Positions 1 to 7,401 of a DNA stretch of 18,966 nucleotides are shown one piece after another. The first letter of the stretch is position 1; each line of letters starts with the position of its first letter. Made by a program: the position numbers and the translations under genes. The stretch is from Ignavibacteria bacterium UBA7675. Lineage in GTDB: Bacteria; Bacteroidota; Ignavibacteria; Kapaibacteriales; UB7675. The stretch is from positions 1 to 18,966 of the forward strand of contig DLHF01000030.1 in assembly GCA_002483085.1 (NCBI GenBank), given 5' to 3'. The notes under the pieces are model-generated. The model was given only the letters and a program-made list of their open reading frames with translations, ran no database searches and had not been told where the DNA came from.

Positions 1-78
1 GCCGTGAAATTATCTCGTGGTTCACTGCTGTTATTGTGCGACAGTAGCACAGCCGTCTCCGAACCGCGCGTTTGGTCG

Positions 79-234
79 CTGCACCGCGCAGCATTTATCG
101 TAAGCTCGTCCTCGCACCGTTCCTACGGTAACAACTGCGAGGACGTTCACCGCGTGGTTGGTCGGCCCTTTTCGCAACGGAATGTGCGACCGGTGACAGC
201 GACTAACCGTGCGCCGCAGCGGTGCCCGTGCCAC
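79..234 (+). repeat. Intergenic modular repeat, copy A
   Basis: Three modules are seen. At 79-102 a 24-nt stretch starting CTGCACCGCG matches copy D (3848-3871) at 20 of 24 positions. Near 150-158 lies CCGCGTGGT, also in copy D. At 178-234 a 57-nt module ending in GTGCCAC matches the reverse complement of copy B (10405-10461) at 47 of 57 positions by hand alignment. Module order and orientation agree with copies D and B read in the matching direction. The family is not one I recognise. It could be a decayed mobile element, a non-coding RNA gene or a protein-coding relic. Confidence 0.7.
107..145. other. 10-bp perfect inverted repeat forming a nested hairpin
   Basis: CGTCCTCGCA (107-116) is the exact reverse complement of TGCGAGGACG (136-145). 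The 19-nt loop itself holds a small stem, CCGT/ACGG around TCCT. No T-run follows on either strand, so it does not look like an ordinary intrinsic terminator. It sits inside repeat copy A, between the CTGCACCGCG and CCGCGTGG modules. The corresponding place in copy D holds a different short hairpin (ATCAT/ATGAT around AGGA), so structure there may be kept while sequence drifts. Confidence 0.6.
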
Positions 235-258
235 ATCACCTATGGCAACGCACAAACA

Positions 259-1005
259 TCACACTACTGCGTACAGCACTGGTTTACTCGGGCTGGCATC
301 AGTCTCGAAGCTCGCAATCTGAAGATTGAGCAGGTAGAGTCCATCGGGAATAGCATCCGGCACATACACCATTTCTGTAATAGTACAGTTGGTGCGCGGC
401 TCTCTATCCGCATCCCAGAACGCGCGATGAGCGAGCAGTTTGCCGCCGTCGTCCTCGCGATCCATCGAAGGCAGGTCGATAAGTACATGAGTGATTCCGC
501 ACTCGCGTATGAACGTCGCTGCCTCGGGCTGCATATACGGTGGGTTGGAGCCCGACCAGTGAAAATGCTGTTTCTGTACGCCGTTGGGCAGCGTGCGAAT
601 TACCAAGGCTTCGGCCTCGCCCGGCTGCAACACTTGTTCTACCGATTGCCGCGATACCACGTAGTCGCCGTGCACCTGTTCGGTCTGGACGGTAATCAGC
701 TTTGCCAAAAAATGGAAATTCTTCAGCACAGCATTTACCGTTACCCGCTCGCGCGTGATATGCCCGATACACTCGGTATGCGTGCCATTGCCGTGCGGAT
801 TGAACGTAATATTCTCGCAATTGCACGACCCACCTTCTGCCACCGAGCCCACAAATGAACCCACGCGGATTGGTTCATAGGCCAGCTCGCCGATGTGGAA
901 CGCATTAGGTGCCTCGCTTCCCGCCAGCAGCGGTAGAGAAATGTCGATAGGACGCGCGAGATCAAAAGAGTAGAGGCGCTGATGGAATGAGCAGGATATA
1001 ATCAT
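259..1005 (-). CDS. Cyclase family protein (kynurenine formamidase-like metal hydrolase)
   Basis: 248 aa, within the usual size of the cyclase/KynB family, which hydrolyses formamide or related bonds with divalent metals. The family's metal-binding signature, HxGTHxDxPxH, appears here in variant form: residues 71-82 read HGNGTHTECIGH, with H71, H76, E78 and H82 as likely ligands. IDLPSMDRE (176-184) and the C-terminal block NCTITEMV...LYLLNLQI (206-230) also fit the family. No signal peptide is seen, so it is probably cytoplasmic. The ATG at 1005 is preceded by GAGAA about 10 nt upstream. It lies 46 bp behind the HNH gene and may be last in that operon. A role in tryptophan breakdown is not supported by any neighbour, so no kynB symbol is given. 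Confidence 0.85.
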   Translation of the reverse strand: MIISCSFHQRLYSFDLARPIDISLPLLAGSEAPNAFHIGELAYEPIRVGSFVGSVAEGGSCNCENITFNPHGNGTHTECIGHITRERVTVNAVLKNFHFLAKLITVQTEQVHGDYVVSRQSVEQVLQPGEAEALVIRTLPNGVQKQHFHWSGSNPPYMQPEAATFIRECGITHVLIDLPSMDREDDGGKLLAHRAFWDADREPRTNCTITEMVYVPDAIPDGLYLLNLQIASFETDASPSKPVLYAVV

Positions 1006-1051
1006 TGTAGTTCAGTTCTCTTGTGTGTGTCCTGTTTATACAGGCTTAAAG

Positions 1052-1819
1052 TTAATGAACAAAAATATGAGTTCTATGGTATGACAATGTTTCCGCCGTA
1101 GGAATAAACCTTGTGGGAAGAGTAAGTGATTTCCCTTCAATGTCGAGAAATGCTGTGCGATGGAGCGGGTGCTCTTCATACGAGATCAGTTCCTGCGAAA
1201 GCAAGATTGTAAGGTCGTCGTGAATGGCAATCAGTCCTCGGTCGAAAGCGCGGTCGTGTATTGTACAAAGCGCGAGACCATTACTTGGATCGGCGCGGCG
1301 CTCCACATTCTGGTTCCAGGGTATAATATGGCTTGCTACCAGAAGCTTCTTTATGCCGAGACCGCACATGGCACAGCGATGTTCATAACCAACAAGAACT
1401 GCCCGCCGAAAGAACTGTTGAACTAATCTCGTCCGTACTGTCTGTAGCCGCTCCGTTTCCCTATGTGAGACGTCGTCCTCCACGTGCTCTTCTTGTACCG
1501 GAATGTCATTGCCCTGATTCAACTCGTACAGATGTTCGCACTCGAATGCCAATTGCTCGTGATTATTGCTAAACTCTTCCCAGATGCTTTTGTCTAACTT
1601 ACTGGCATTGCCCAATCCCGATACCTGACGCGCTTGGTGATGTGGGTCGAAACTAGCGAAGTTTACCAACTTCATCGCTACGGCATCGGGTGTGCGACCA
1701 ATTCTGCGAGCCAACTGGATTACTTCAGGATTGCGCCTGTGAAGTTTCCCAAACGGCAAGCGGAAATACAGGCTAAACGCAAGAAGCAATTCGTCTCTTG
1801 TCCACTTCCGAGATATCAT
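1052..1819 (-). CDS. HNH endonuclease domain protein, putative restriction-type nuclease
   Basis: 255 aa. The C-terminal half carries a canonical HNH/beta-beta-alpha-metal fold: CAMC (149-152, first zinc-type pair), ASHIIPW (162-168, with H164 the likely general base), DPSNGLALC (177-185) and HDRAFDRG (188-195). This spacing matches the HNH_2 subgroup found in putative restriction endonucleases. The N-terminal ~58 residues (KWTRDELLLAFSLYFRLPFG, then an R-I-G-R-T-P-D-A-V-A helix) form a small helical region often seen in front of such domains and could bind DNA. The acidic middle (100-122) is a likely linker. It starts 23 bp after the ABC gene stop and has no evident Shine-Dalgarno, so cotranscription is likely. 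No methyltransferase lies nearby, so it is not a classical restriction-modification pair. Target and function are unknown. Confidence 0.85.
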   Translation of the reverse strand: MISRKWTRDELLLAFSLYFRLPFGKLHRRNPEVIQLARRIGRTPDAVAMKLVNFASFDPHHQARQVSGLGNASKLDKSIWEEFSNNHEQLAFECEHLYELNQGNDIPVQEEHVEDDVSHRETERLQTVRTRLVQQFFRRAVLVGYEHRCAMCGLGIKKLLVASHIIPWNQNVERRADPSNGLALCTIHDRAFDRGLIAIHDDLTILLSQELISYEEHPLHRTAFLDIEGKSLTLPTRFIPTAETLSYHRTHIFVH

Positions 1820-1842
1820 ACCAATGCTGATGTATTATACCT

Positions 1843-3633
1843 TCACGCTGCCCTGCCATCCTGCTGCGAGCGTATGACGTCGAGCGAGCCCGTGGGAATA
1901 GCGTGGATCAGATTGCGCGTGTAGTCGTTTTTCGGGCTGGCATAGATTTCGTTTGCTGTGCCCATTTCCACAATCTTGCCCGCGTTCATCACTGCAATTC
2001 TGTCGCTGATAAATTTTACAACGCTTAGGTCGTGCGAGATAAAAATATACGTAAGCTGGAATTCTTCGCGCAATTGCACCAACAGGTTCAGCACTTGTGC
2101 CTGTACCGATACGTCGAGTGCCGACACAGACTCGTCGCACACAATAAACTTCGGTTTCAATGCCAGAGCTCGCGCAATGCAGATACGCTGGCGCTGTCCA
2201 CCGGAAAACTCGTGCGGATAGTTGTAGTAGTGGCGCGGAAGCAGTCCCACTTTGTTGATCAGTTCCATCACGTATTCGCGGCGCTCCTTTGCTCCGGAGA
2301 GCACATTGTGCACATCGAGCACTTCGGTAATGGCATTGCCTACAGAGATGCGCGGGTTGAGCGACGAATACGGGTCCTGGAAAATAATCTGGAAGTCGCG
2401 GCGCAGCGCTTTCAGGTCTTTGCCCGACATAGCTCCTACATTGGTGCCATTGAACGTCACCATGCCGCTGGTGGGCTCTACAAGCCGCAGAATTGCGCGC
2501 CCCGTTGTTGTTTTGCCACAGCCAGATTCACCTACCAGGCCAAGTGTTTCGCCCGGCTTTACATCAAAGGTAATGTCGTCGACTGCTTTTACATAGCCTC
2601 TCGTTGTACTAAACATTCCGGTTTTGATCGGGAAGTACACTTTCAGATTCTCTACTCTGAGCAGTGGTTCGCGCTGCGAGAGCAGTGTATTGCGCTGGTC
2701 GATTTCCTGCGGCGTAAATTCTACCTCGTGGATTTTCTGTCCTACCGAAGCACCTACGCGCTCTACAATCGTGCCGTCGGGCTGCTCTTCCATGAAGTCT
2801 TTCACAGTGGGAAGAATGCGGAGCTTTTTATCGAGGCGCGGGCGGCAGGCGAGCAAGCCTTTTGTATAAGGATGCTGCGGGTCCTCAAAGATTTGCAGCA
2901 CCGGTCCGTATTCCACGACTTTCCCCTTGTACATCACAGCCACTTCGTCGGCAATTTCTGCGATCACGCCGAGGTCGTGAGTAATGAACATCATGCTCAT
3001 GTTGTGGGAGCTGCGGAGCTGTCGCATAAGGTCGAGAATGGTAGCCTGCACTGTAACGTCGAGCGCCGTTGTTGGTTCGTCGGCGATGAGCAGGTCGGGG
3101 TTGCAGCTCATAGCCATTGCTATCATCACGCGCTGCTTCTGCCCGCCGGACATTTGGTGTGGGTATTGGTCGATCATCGACTCAGGGCGCGGCAGTTGTA
3201 CTTCGCGCAGAAGGTGAAGCGTGCGCTCCCGGGCTTCTTGCTTGCCTACCTTCTGGTGCAGCATAATCGCCTCCATGATCTGGTCGCCACACCGAAACAC
3301 GGGGTTCAGCGAGGTCATAGGCTCTTGGAAAATCATCGAAATACGGTTGCCCCGATAAGCGCGCATCTCGTCCTCAGGCAGCTTCAGCAGGTCGACCGAT
3401 GAGCCGTCCGTCTTGTGGAAAATAGCTTCGCCCTGTGCAATCCGCCCCGGTGGGTTGGGTATCAGCCGCATTATCGACAACGATGTCACCGATTTGCCAG
3501 AGCCGGACTCGCCTACGATGCCGAGCGTGCGTCCACGGTCGAGCGAGAAACTGACATTGTCGACCGCGCGAACGGTCATGAGTTCTGTATCAAATTCTGT
3601 AACGAGATTTTTTACTTCAAGAAGTTTGCTCAT
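1843..3633 (-). CDS. Dipeptide/oligopeptide ABC transporter ATP-binding protein, tandem DppD-DppF-type fusion
   Basis: 596 aa with two complete ABC ATPase domains in one chain, as in GsiA or YejF. Domain 1: Walker A GESGSGKS (41-48), signature MSGGQKQR (161-168), Walker B LLIADEP (181-187), switch His H219, then the HPYTKGLL (254-261) start of the oligopeptide/dipeptide C-terminal extension. Domain 2: Walker A GESGCGKT (368-375), signature FSGGQRQR (476-483), FIVCDES (496-502), switch His H534, then NDYTRNLI. Domain 2 has Ser in place of the usual Pro after the catalytic Glu (E501), a mild variation. The protein would power uptake of peptides or similar substrates at the inner membrane. No permease or binding-protein gene lies in the window, so the partner is elsewhere. 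The ATG at 3633 lacks a clear ribosome site. Confidence 0.93.
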   Translation of the reverse strand: MSKLLEVKNLVTEFDTELMTVRAVDNVSFSLDRGRTLGIVGESGSGKSVTSLSIMRLIPNPPGRIAQGEAIFHKTDGSSVDLLKLPEDEMRAYRGNRISMIFQEPMTSLNPVFRCGDQIMEAIMLHQKVGKQEARERTLHLLREVQLPRPESMIDQYPHQMSGGQKQRVMIAMAMSCNPDLLIADEPTTALDVTVQATILDLMRQLRSSHNMSMMFITHDLGVIAEIADEVAVMYKGKVVEYGPVLQIFEDPQHPYTKGLLACRPRLDKKLRILPTVKDFMEEQPDGTIVERVGASVGQKIHEVEFTPQEIDQRNTLLSQREPLLRVENLKVYFPIKTGMFSTTRGYVKAVDDITFDVKPGETLGLVGESGCGKTTTGRAILRLVEPTSGMVTFNGTNVGAMSGKDLKALRRDFQIIFQDPYSSLNPRISVGNAITEVLDVHNVLSGAKERREYVMELINKVGLLPRHYYNYPHEFSGGQRQRICIARALALKPKFIVCDESVSALDVSVQAQVLNLLVQLREEFQLTYIFISHDLSVVKFISDRIAVMNAGKIVEMGTANEIYASPKNDYTRNLIHAIPTGSLDVIRSQQDGRAA

Positions 3634-3957
3634 GGCCGTAATGCTATAGTTGATAGGCAGTTAGAATGCGAGCGCACAATTTACATAATCAAAGGGAGGA
3701 AAAAAACAGATAACGCCCGCAGAAAGGCCGCACCGAAGCTCTCTATTCTCCCTCGTGGCTGCGCGATCCAGCAGTGAAGACGCCGATACTCATGCGCGAA
3801 AGGGGGATTATGCGTGTCGCTTCGGCCTTTGGCCAGACGCTTCTTCTCTGCACCGCGTTGCAGTTATCATAGGAATGATGCGCTACGCGTCGCCGCGTGG
3901 TCTGCCGTAGGCTTATCGCGCTTTTATTGCATGTGCCACAGCCAGCGCCGGAGTATT
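3634..3957. other. 324-bp intergenic region with repeat copy D
   Basis: No credible gene. This is upstream of the ABC gene and downstream of the acetyltransferase gene, both on the minus strand, so it should contain a terminator and a promoter. I found no confident -35/-10 pair and no hairpin with a T-run. Most of the distal part (3818-3939) is repeat copy D. An open minus-strand frame (3743-4078) crosses it and runs into the acetyltransferase gene in another frame; it is treated as spurious as a gene. Confidence 0.55.
3818..3939 (+). repeat. Intergenic modular repeat, copy D
   Basis: The most complete short copy. In order it holds CGCTTCGGCCT (3818-3828), also in copies B and C on the opposite strand; CTGCACCGCG and its 14-nt continuation (3848-3871), 20/24 identical to copy A; CCGCGTGGT (3893-3901); and GTGCCACA near 3932-3939, which closes copy A too. 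Between the second and third modules is a short hairpin, ATCAT/ATGAT around AGGA (near 3867-3880). The distance from CTGCACCGCG to GTGCCAC is about 83 nt here against about 149 nt in copy A, so the middle is variable. Confidence 0.65.
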
Positions 3958-4389
3958 TTACAGATGTCGTTTCATTTTGTAATGCGGACCGACGCCGGGA
4001 ATGTCGAATTCCTCCGAAAATATCTCGAAGCCGAGCGCCGCATAGAATCCCGCTGCCGACGTGCGCGCATTGCACCACAGTACATCGCAGCCGAGCAAGA
4101 GCAAATGCTCGAAGGCAAAAGCCATGATATGGGTGCCAATGCCTTTTCCCTGAAATGCGGGGTCGACGGCCATACCGCGCAGGCGGTAAGCGTTGTGCGT
4201 TCCCTCAATATGTTCCCGGCTGAACGAAGCTATACCCACAATCCTGTCGCCGCTGAATGAGCCGAGGTGAAACGCACCGGGCGCAGCATCTTCGGGGTAT
4301 GTACATTCTTCTATGGGGCGGCCCGGGCGCAGCACAATCGAGCGCAGGTCGCGTGTAAGGGCCGGTTCGATAAAGCGTGTGTTAGGCAT
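3958..4389 (-). CDS. GNAT family N-acetyltransferase
   Basis: 143 aa from the chosen start. The acetyl-CoA binding motif A is clear: RGMAVDPAFQGKGIG (71-85), a good Q/R-x-x-G-x-G loop. It is followed by the N-A-R segment (107-109) and FYAALGF (115-121), typical of motif B. The arrangement resembles the small YjcF-like group of predicted acyltransferases. The frame can be read 20 codons further upstream to 4449, but those residues (hydrophobic, aromatic and Cys-rich) do not fit the family, so MPNTRFIEP at 4389 is preferred. There is no obvious Shine-Dalgarno at either start. The gene stands alone, with over 300 bp on both sides. The substrate (amine, antibiotic or protein) cannot be told from sequence. 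Confidence 0.85.
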   Translation of the reverse strand: MPNTRFIEPALTRDLRSIVLRPGRPIEECTYPEDAAPGAFHLGSFSGDRIVGIASFSREHIEGTHNAYRLRGMAVDPAFQGKGIGTHIMAFAFEHLLLLGCDVLWCNARTSAAGFYAALGFEIFSEEFDIPGVGPHYKMKRHL

Positions 4390-4693
4390 ACATGAGCAGA
4401 GAAAATAGTATGTAAATGGGAAATAAACCGCGCGAAAGCGGTAGCCCACAAAAATAACGCAAAACTTTTGAACTATAATATTCCCGAGATATTTCCAAAA
4501 GCTGTGGATTCGTGGTCTGTGGTTGCGAAAGAATTACGATGGGACAGCGCTCTATAATACTCCCGGAAATTAGGATCAGATGTTAAGTTTGTTTGTAAGA
4601 ATACAACAAAAGAGATGGTACGAATGAAATCAGTGTGCAGACTGAATTAGACGGGCAGAAGTTAAACGTTCATTATTCCTGCTTTGCATTCAA
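4390..4693. other. 304-bp intergenic region with two TATAATA-TCCCG direct repeats
   Basis: No gene seen. This is upstream of the acetyltransferase gene and downstream of the ferredoxin gene. Two near-identical 15-nt stretches begin at 4473 (CTATAATATTCCCGA) and 4552 (CTATAATACTCCCGG), 79 bp apart, with 13 of 15 positions the same. Each contains a perfect TATAAT reading rightwards. A weak AT-rich hairpin lies at 4589-4609. On the minus strand TATTTTTG (about 70 nt before the acetyltransferase start) fits the Bacteroidota -7 consensus TAnnTTTG, but no -33 TTTG is well placed. Confidence 0.4.
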
Positions 4694-6067
4694 TTAGTCT
4701 GTAGAACTCCGAAAAAGCCGCGTGCCATAGAACATAATCCGCTCCTTTGCTTTGTTGTAGCGGTTATCTGGCGAGGCGTTCTCTAACTTCAGCACACCGC
4801 GCGGGCACACCGAAGCACACACCCCGCAACCTACGCACGACGCCCGTACAATATTTTCGCCCTGCTGTGCATACGCCCGCACATCAATGCCCATTTCGCA
4901 GTACGTAGAGCAGTTGCCACAGGAGATGCACTGCCCGCCATTGGTAGTAATGCGAAAGCGTGACCACGTCTTTTGCAGAATGCCGAGAATGGCTGCCTGT
5001 GGGCATCCGAAGCGACACCACACACGCGAGCCCATGAGCGGGTAGAAACCCACGCCGATGACGCCGGAAAACACCGAGCCGATGAGAAAGCCATAAGTGG
5101 TGCGAAATCCATGCGACCACGAGCCGAGCAGTGAGTTGTCGGTGTACGCATCTATCCACAGAAGCGCCGTTGTCAGAACGATAAATGCTAACACGCTGTA
5201 GACAAGCCCTACTTCCACACGCCATGCCGTGCGCGATTTGTCCGAAAGATGGCGATACGGGTCGCCGAGAGTTTCCGCCAGTGCGCCACAGCCACATACC
5301 CACGAGCAGTACCATCGCTTGCCAAAAAAGTACGTGAGCACAGGTACGCCTACGAATGCAATAGCTATAGTCCAAAAGCCCATGAACTGTGCCACGGCAA
5401 TATCAGAACCGAGAAAGCCCGATAGCGTAGAAGGGAAAAGATAATCAGGTTTCAGTGGCCAGAAGTAATGGAAGTAAAATTCAGGCTTGTTGAGAAGGCG
5501 CAGTGTGATAGGAATGACAAACGCGAAGACCAACTGGAAAAACATCAGCGATGTTGTCCGGATGAGATGGTACTTGTTATCGCGGTGTTTGGCAAACATG
5601 CGTACACCCATTACAAGTACGGCTACTGTGTATAGCACAGAGTACAAAAACCAATGGTCGGCTGCTTTGCCCCGCAGAACGAGGCTCACTGGATCGACGG
5701 CGTGTACTACATGATGCAGTGTTTCCGGAAAAAAATACAGCAAGATATAGAAGCCTGTAAAAGCTACCGACGCAACCCATGCCGCAATGCCGCGATTGGT
5801 CGCATCGGCGGTCATGATTCCGTTGTGTCCGATGTCGGCTGTGTCGCGCTGGAACAGCGGCAGTATATATATAAGTGCACCAATAGCGCCAAGACCGAGG
5901 CTGCTCATGCTGTAGAGCAACGGTACTGTGCTGAACGCACCTGTAGCACCTACAACAAAGATCAAGCAACCGAGCGCAAAAAGCGCCAAACCTATTTTTT
6001 GCAGCGGCGTATCCCGTCGCGCAGCGGGAAGTAATTCCCTCGGTATGTCGATGCTGATTGGGGGCAT
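4694..6067 (-). CDS. Polytopic membrane protein with NapH/CcoG-like ferredoxin clusters
   Basis: 457 aa. About seven or eight hydrophobic segments are seen (about 24-44, 51-71, 95-113, 139-158, 171-190, 228-248, 285-305, 324-345). Cys motifs lie between and after them: CSWVCGCG (254-261), CRFGCP (351-356), then two ferredoxin motifs, CISCGNCSTYC (380-390) and CVGCGVCASVCP (411-422), each able to hold a [4Fe-4S] cluster. The layout is that of the NapH/CcoG/NosR-type membrane ferredoxins, which pass electrons at the inner membrane; the final ferredoxin domain is probably cytoplasmic. There is no FMN-binding domain as in NosR. The gene follows the FAD oxidoreductase by 89 bp on the same strand, which suggests that the reductase feeds it. 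Its true electron acceptor is not evident here. Confidence 0.88.
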   Translation of the reverse strand: MPPISIDIPRELLPAARRDTPLQKIGLALFALGCLIFVVGATGAFSTVPLLYSMSSLGLGAIGALIYILPLFQRDTADIGHNGIMTADATNRGIAAWVASVAFTGFYILLYFFPETLHHVVHAVDPVSLVLRGKAADHWFLYSVLYTVAVLVMGVRMFAKHRDNKYHLIRTTSLMFFQLVFAFVIPITLRLLNKPEFYFHYFWPLKPDYLFPSTLSGFLGSDIAVAQFMGFWTIAIAFVGVPVLTYFFGKRWYCSWVCGCGALAETLGDPYRHLSDKSRTAWRVEVGLVYSVLAFIVLTTALLWIDAYTDNSLLGSWSHGFRTTYGFLIGSVFSGVIGVGFYPLMGSRVWCRFGCPQAAILGILQKTWSRFRITTNGGQCISCGNCSTYCEMGIDVRAYAQQGENIVRASCVGCGVCASVCPRGVLKLENASPDNRYNKAKERIMFYGTRLFRSSTD

Positions 6068-6156
6068 ATAATTGGAGGATAAGAGGCCATTGAGAGAAGA
6101 GCAGAGGAATTAATACTCTGCGCGGCTATGGAAAGATGTCGCATTTCGGCGCTATG

Positions 6157-7401
6157 CTACTGTAGCCAGCCTCCGTTTCCCGAGAATTCTCCATCAAAAT
6201 CTGCTTCGTTGAGATGAGCCATTACATACTCAATGGAACGGCGCTCTTCTATCCAACAGCGGCATACATTATGGCGAAAGCGCACGCCCAGCAAATTGAA
6301 GCCGCTTACACCTGTTTCTGTAAATACAATGCGTATGCAGCGCCTGCCGTCGGGGTGTTCCCGATACAGCGATTGCTCGCCCGGAGCGGCAGTAGGACGT
6401 ACCACACCATAGGTTTGATACTCGATGTCGAAGAACTTCGCCGAGTTGAAAAATACACCGGGGTCGTAGCGCGTTGGAATACCGAGAATTGTCTCTGCTA
6501 CGGTTTCTCCATGCGCTCGTGCGGCGTACCACAGCGGTTCGATACGCGACGAGCCACCCGCAATTGCCATCTCGGCGCAGTCGCCTATGGCGTAGATATG
6601 CGGTATCGTCGTGCGGAAAAATTCGTCGACAAGCACACCGCGATTACACGGGATGCCCGACATTTTTGCTACTGTGCAGTTTGGCCGCACTCCTGTAGCT
6701 ATGAGTGCGAATTCACAGGGAATCTCTTCTCCGTCTGTTGTGCGAATAGCGCGGACACGCCCAGCGGAATCCGCAAGAAACTGTTGTGGCTGCGCGCTTG
6801 TACGCAAATCGACGCCATGAGCCCTGATGTGCCGCTCTATGATGCTCGCTTCCTCTGGTGGAAGCACATTGCCCCAGTAGTGGGGATCGCGTACCAACAT
6901 TGTAGAGTGGATACCCCGCGAGTGCAGCATCTCCGCAGCTTCTACGCCAATCAGACCTCCGCCCACCACGGCTGCGTGCCGTATGCCGTGTGTTTGTGTT
7001 TCCATGGTGCTCAGGTCGCTGATAGAATACAAGCCCTGAGTGCCATGTGCATTGCTGCCCGGCCAGTCTGGAAAATAAGAGCGTGAACCTGTAGCGATAA
7101 TCAACACATCGTAGCGTAGAGCCCGACCCGATCTCAACTGCAACGATGTCGATGTCGTGTCGATGTATTCTACATAATCGCGCACGAGTGCAATATCCTG
7201 TTCGCGCCAGAATTTGTCTTCGTATGGCTTGAGGTGAGGCAGCTTCATTTGCCCCATGAACACATACATCAGTGCCGTACGCGAAAAGAAGTAATCGCTT
7301 TCGTCCGATACCATAGTAATGGTGTCGTTGCTGCGCGAGCGTATGCGAAGTGCTGCGGTCACGCCTGCTATACCATTGCCAATGACGACGATATTTCTCA
7401 T
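6157..7401 (-). CDS. FAD-dependent NAD(P)H oxidoreductase (pyridine nucleotide-disulfide family)
   Basis: 414 aa, similar in layout to rubredoxin, ferredoxin and NirB-type reductases. The FAD-binding Rossmann motif is GNGIAG (8-13), with ATGSR (103-107). The NAD(P) motif is GGGLIGVEAAE (147-157), with ATGVRPN (235-241) and then the second FAD motif IYAIGDCAE (269-277). There is no redox-active CxxxxC of the thioredoxin-reductase type. The start overlaps the kinase stop as ATGA (7398-7401), a sign of translational coupling. The C-terminal part (320-414), including KFFDIEYQTYG and a Cys pair at 380/382, is typical of soluble reductases with a small interface domain. The likely role is to take electrons from NAD(P)H and hand them to the iron-sulfur membrane protein encoded next. 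The partner is inferred from position only. Confidence 0.9.
   Translation of the reverse strand: MRNIVVIGNGIAGVTAALRIRSRSNDTITMVSDESDYFFSRTALMYVFMGQMKLPHLKPYEDKFWREQDIALVRDYVEYIDTTSTSLQLRSGRALRYDVLIIATGSRSYFPDWPGSNAHGTQGLYSISDLSTMETQTHGIRHAAVVGGGLIGVEAAEMLHSRGIHSTMLVRDPHYWGNVLPPEEASIIERHIRAHGVDLRTSAQPQQFLADSAGRVRAIRTTDGEEIPCEFALIATGVRPNCTVAKMSGIPCNRGVLVDEFFRTTIPHIYAIGDCAEMAIAGGSSRIEPLWYAARAHGETVAETILGIPTRYDPGVFFNSAKFFDIEYQTYGVVRPTAAPGEQSLYREHPDGRRCIRIVFTETGVSGFNLLGVRFRHNVCRCWIEERRSIEYVMAHLNEADFDGEFSGNGGWLQ

Larger units (their letters stand above)
1..258. other. Non-coding left edge holding repeat copy A
   Basis: No credible gene is seen between the window edge and the stop codon of the cyclase gene. 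Open frames here are Arg/Cys-rich and look like by-products of base composition. The stretch holds repeat copy A (79-234) and a strong hairpin (107-145), annotated separately. It is the 3' flank of the minus-strand cyclase gene, but no hairpin followed by a T-run that would serve as a terminator was found. Confidence 0.6.

Noticed and set aside
107..145. Integron attC-type recombination site
   Set aside because: The hairpin lacks the flanking RYYYAAC/GTTRRRY core sites and no integrase or gene cassette array is nearby.
4..858. Long plus-strand frame of 284 codons
   Set aside because: It is antisense to the cyclase gene, whose product shows the family metal motif; the plus-strand product has no recognisable pattern.
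2032..3402. 456-codon plus-strand frame
   Set aside because: Lies wholly antisense to the double-ATPase gene, with a His/Cys/Arg-rich product of the kind produced by codon bias on the opposite strand.
3743..4078. 111-codon minus-strand frame over repeat copy D
   Set aside because: It overlaps the acetyltransferase gene in another frame and has no domain; only the repeat-derived part resembles other copies.
4390..4449. 20-codon N-terminal extension of the GNAT protein
   Set aside because: Hydrophobic and aromatic residues that do not fit the family; the inner ATG gives the expected N-terminus.
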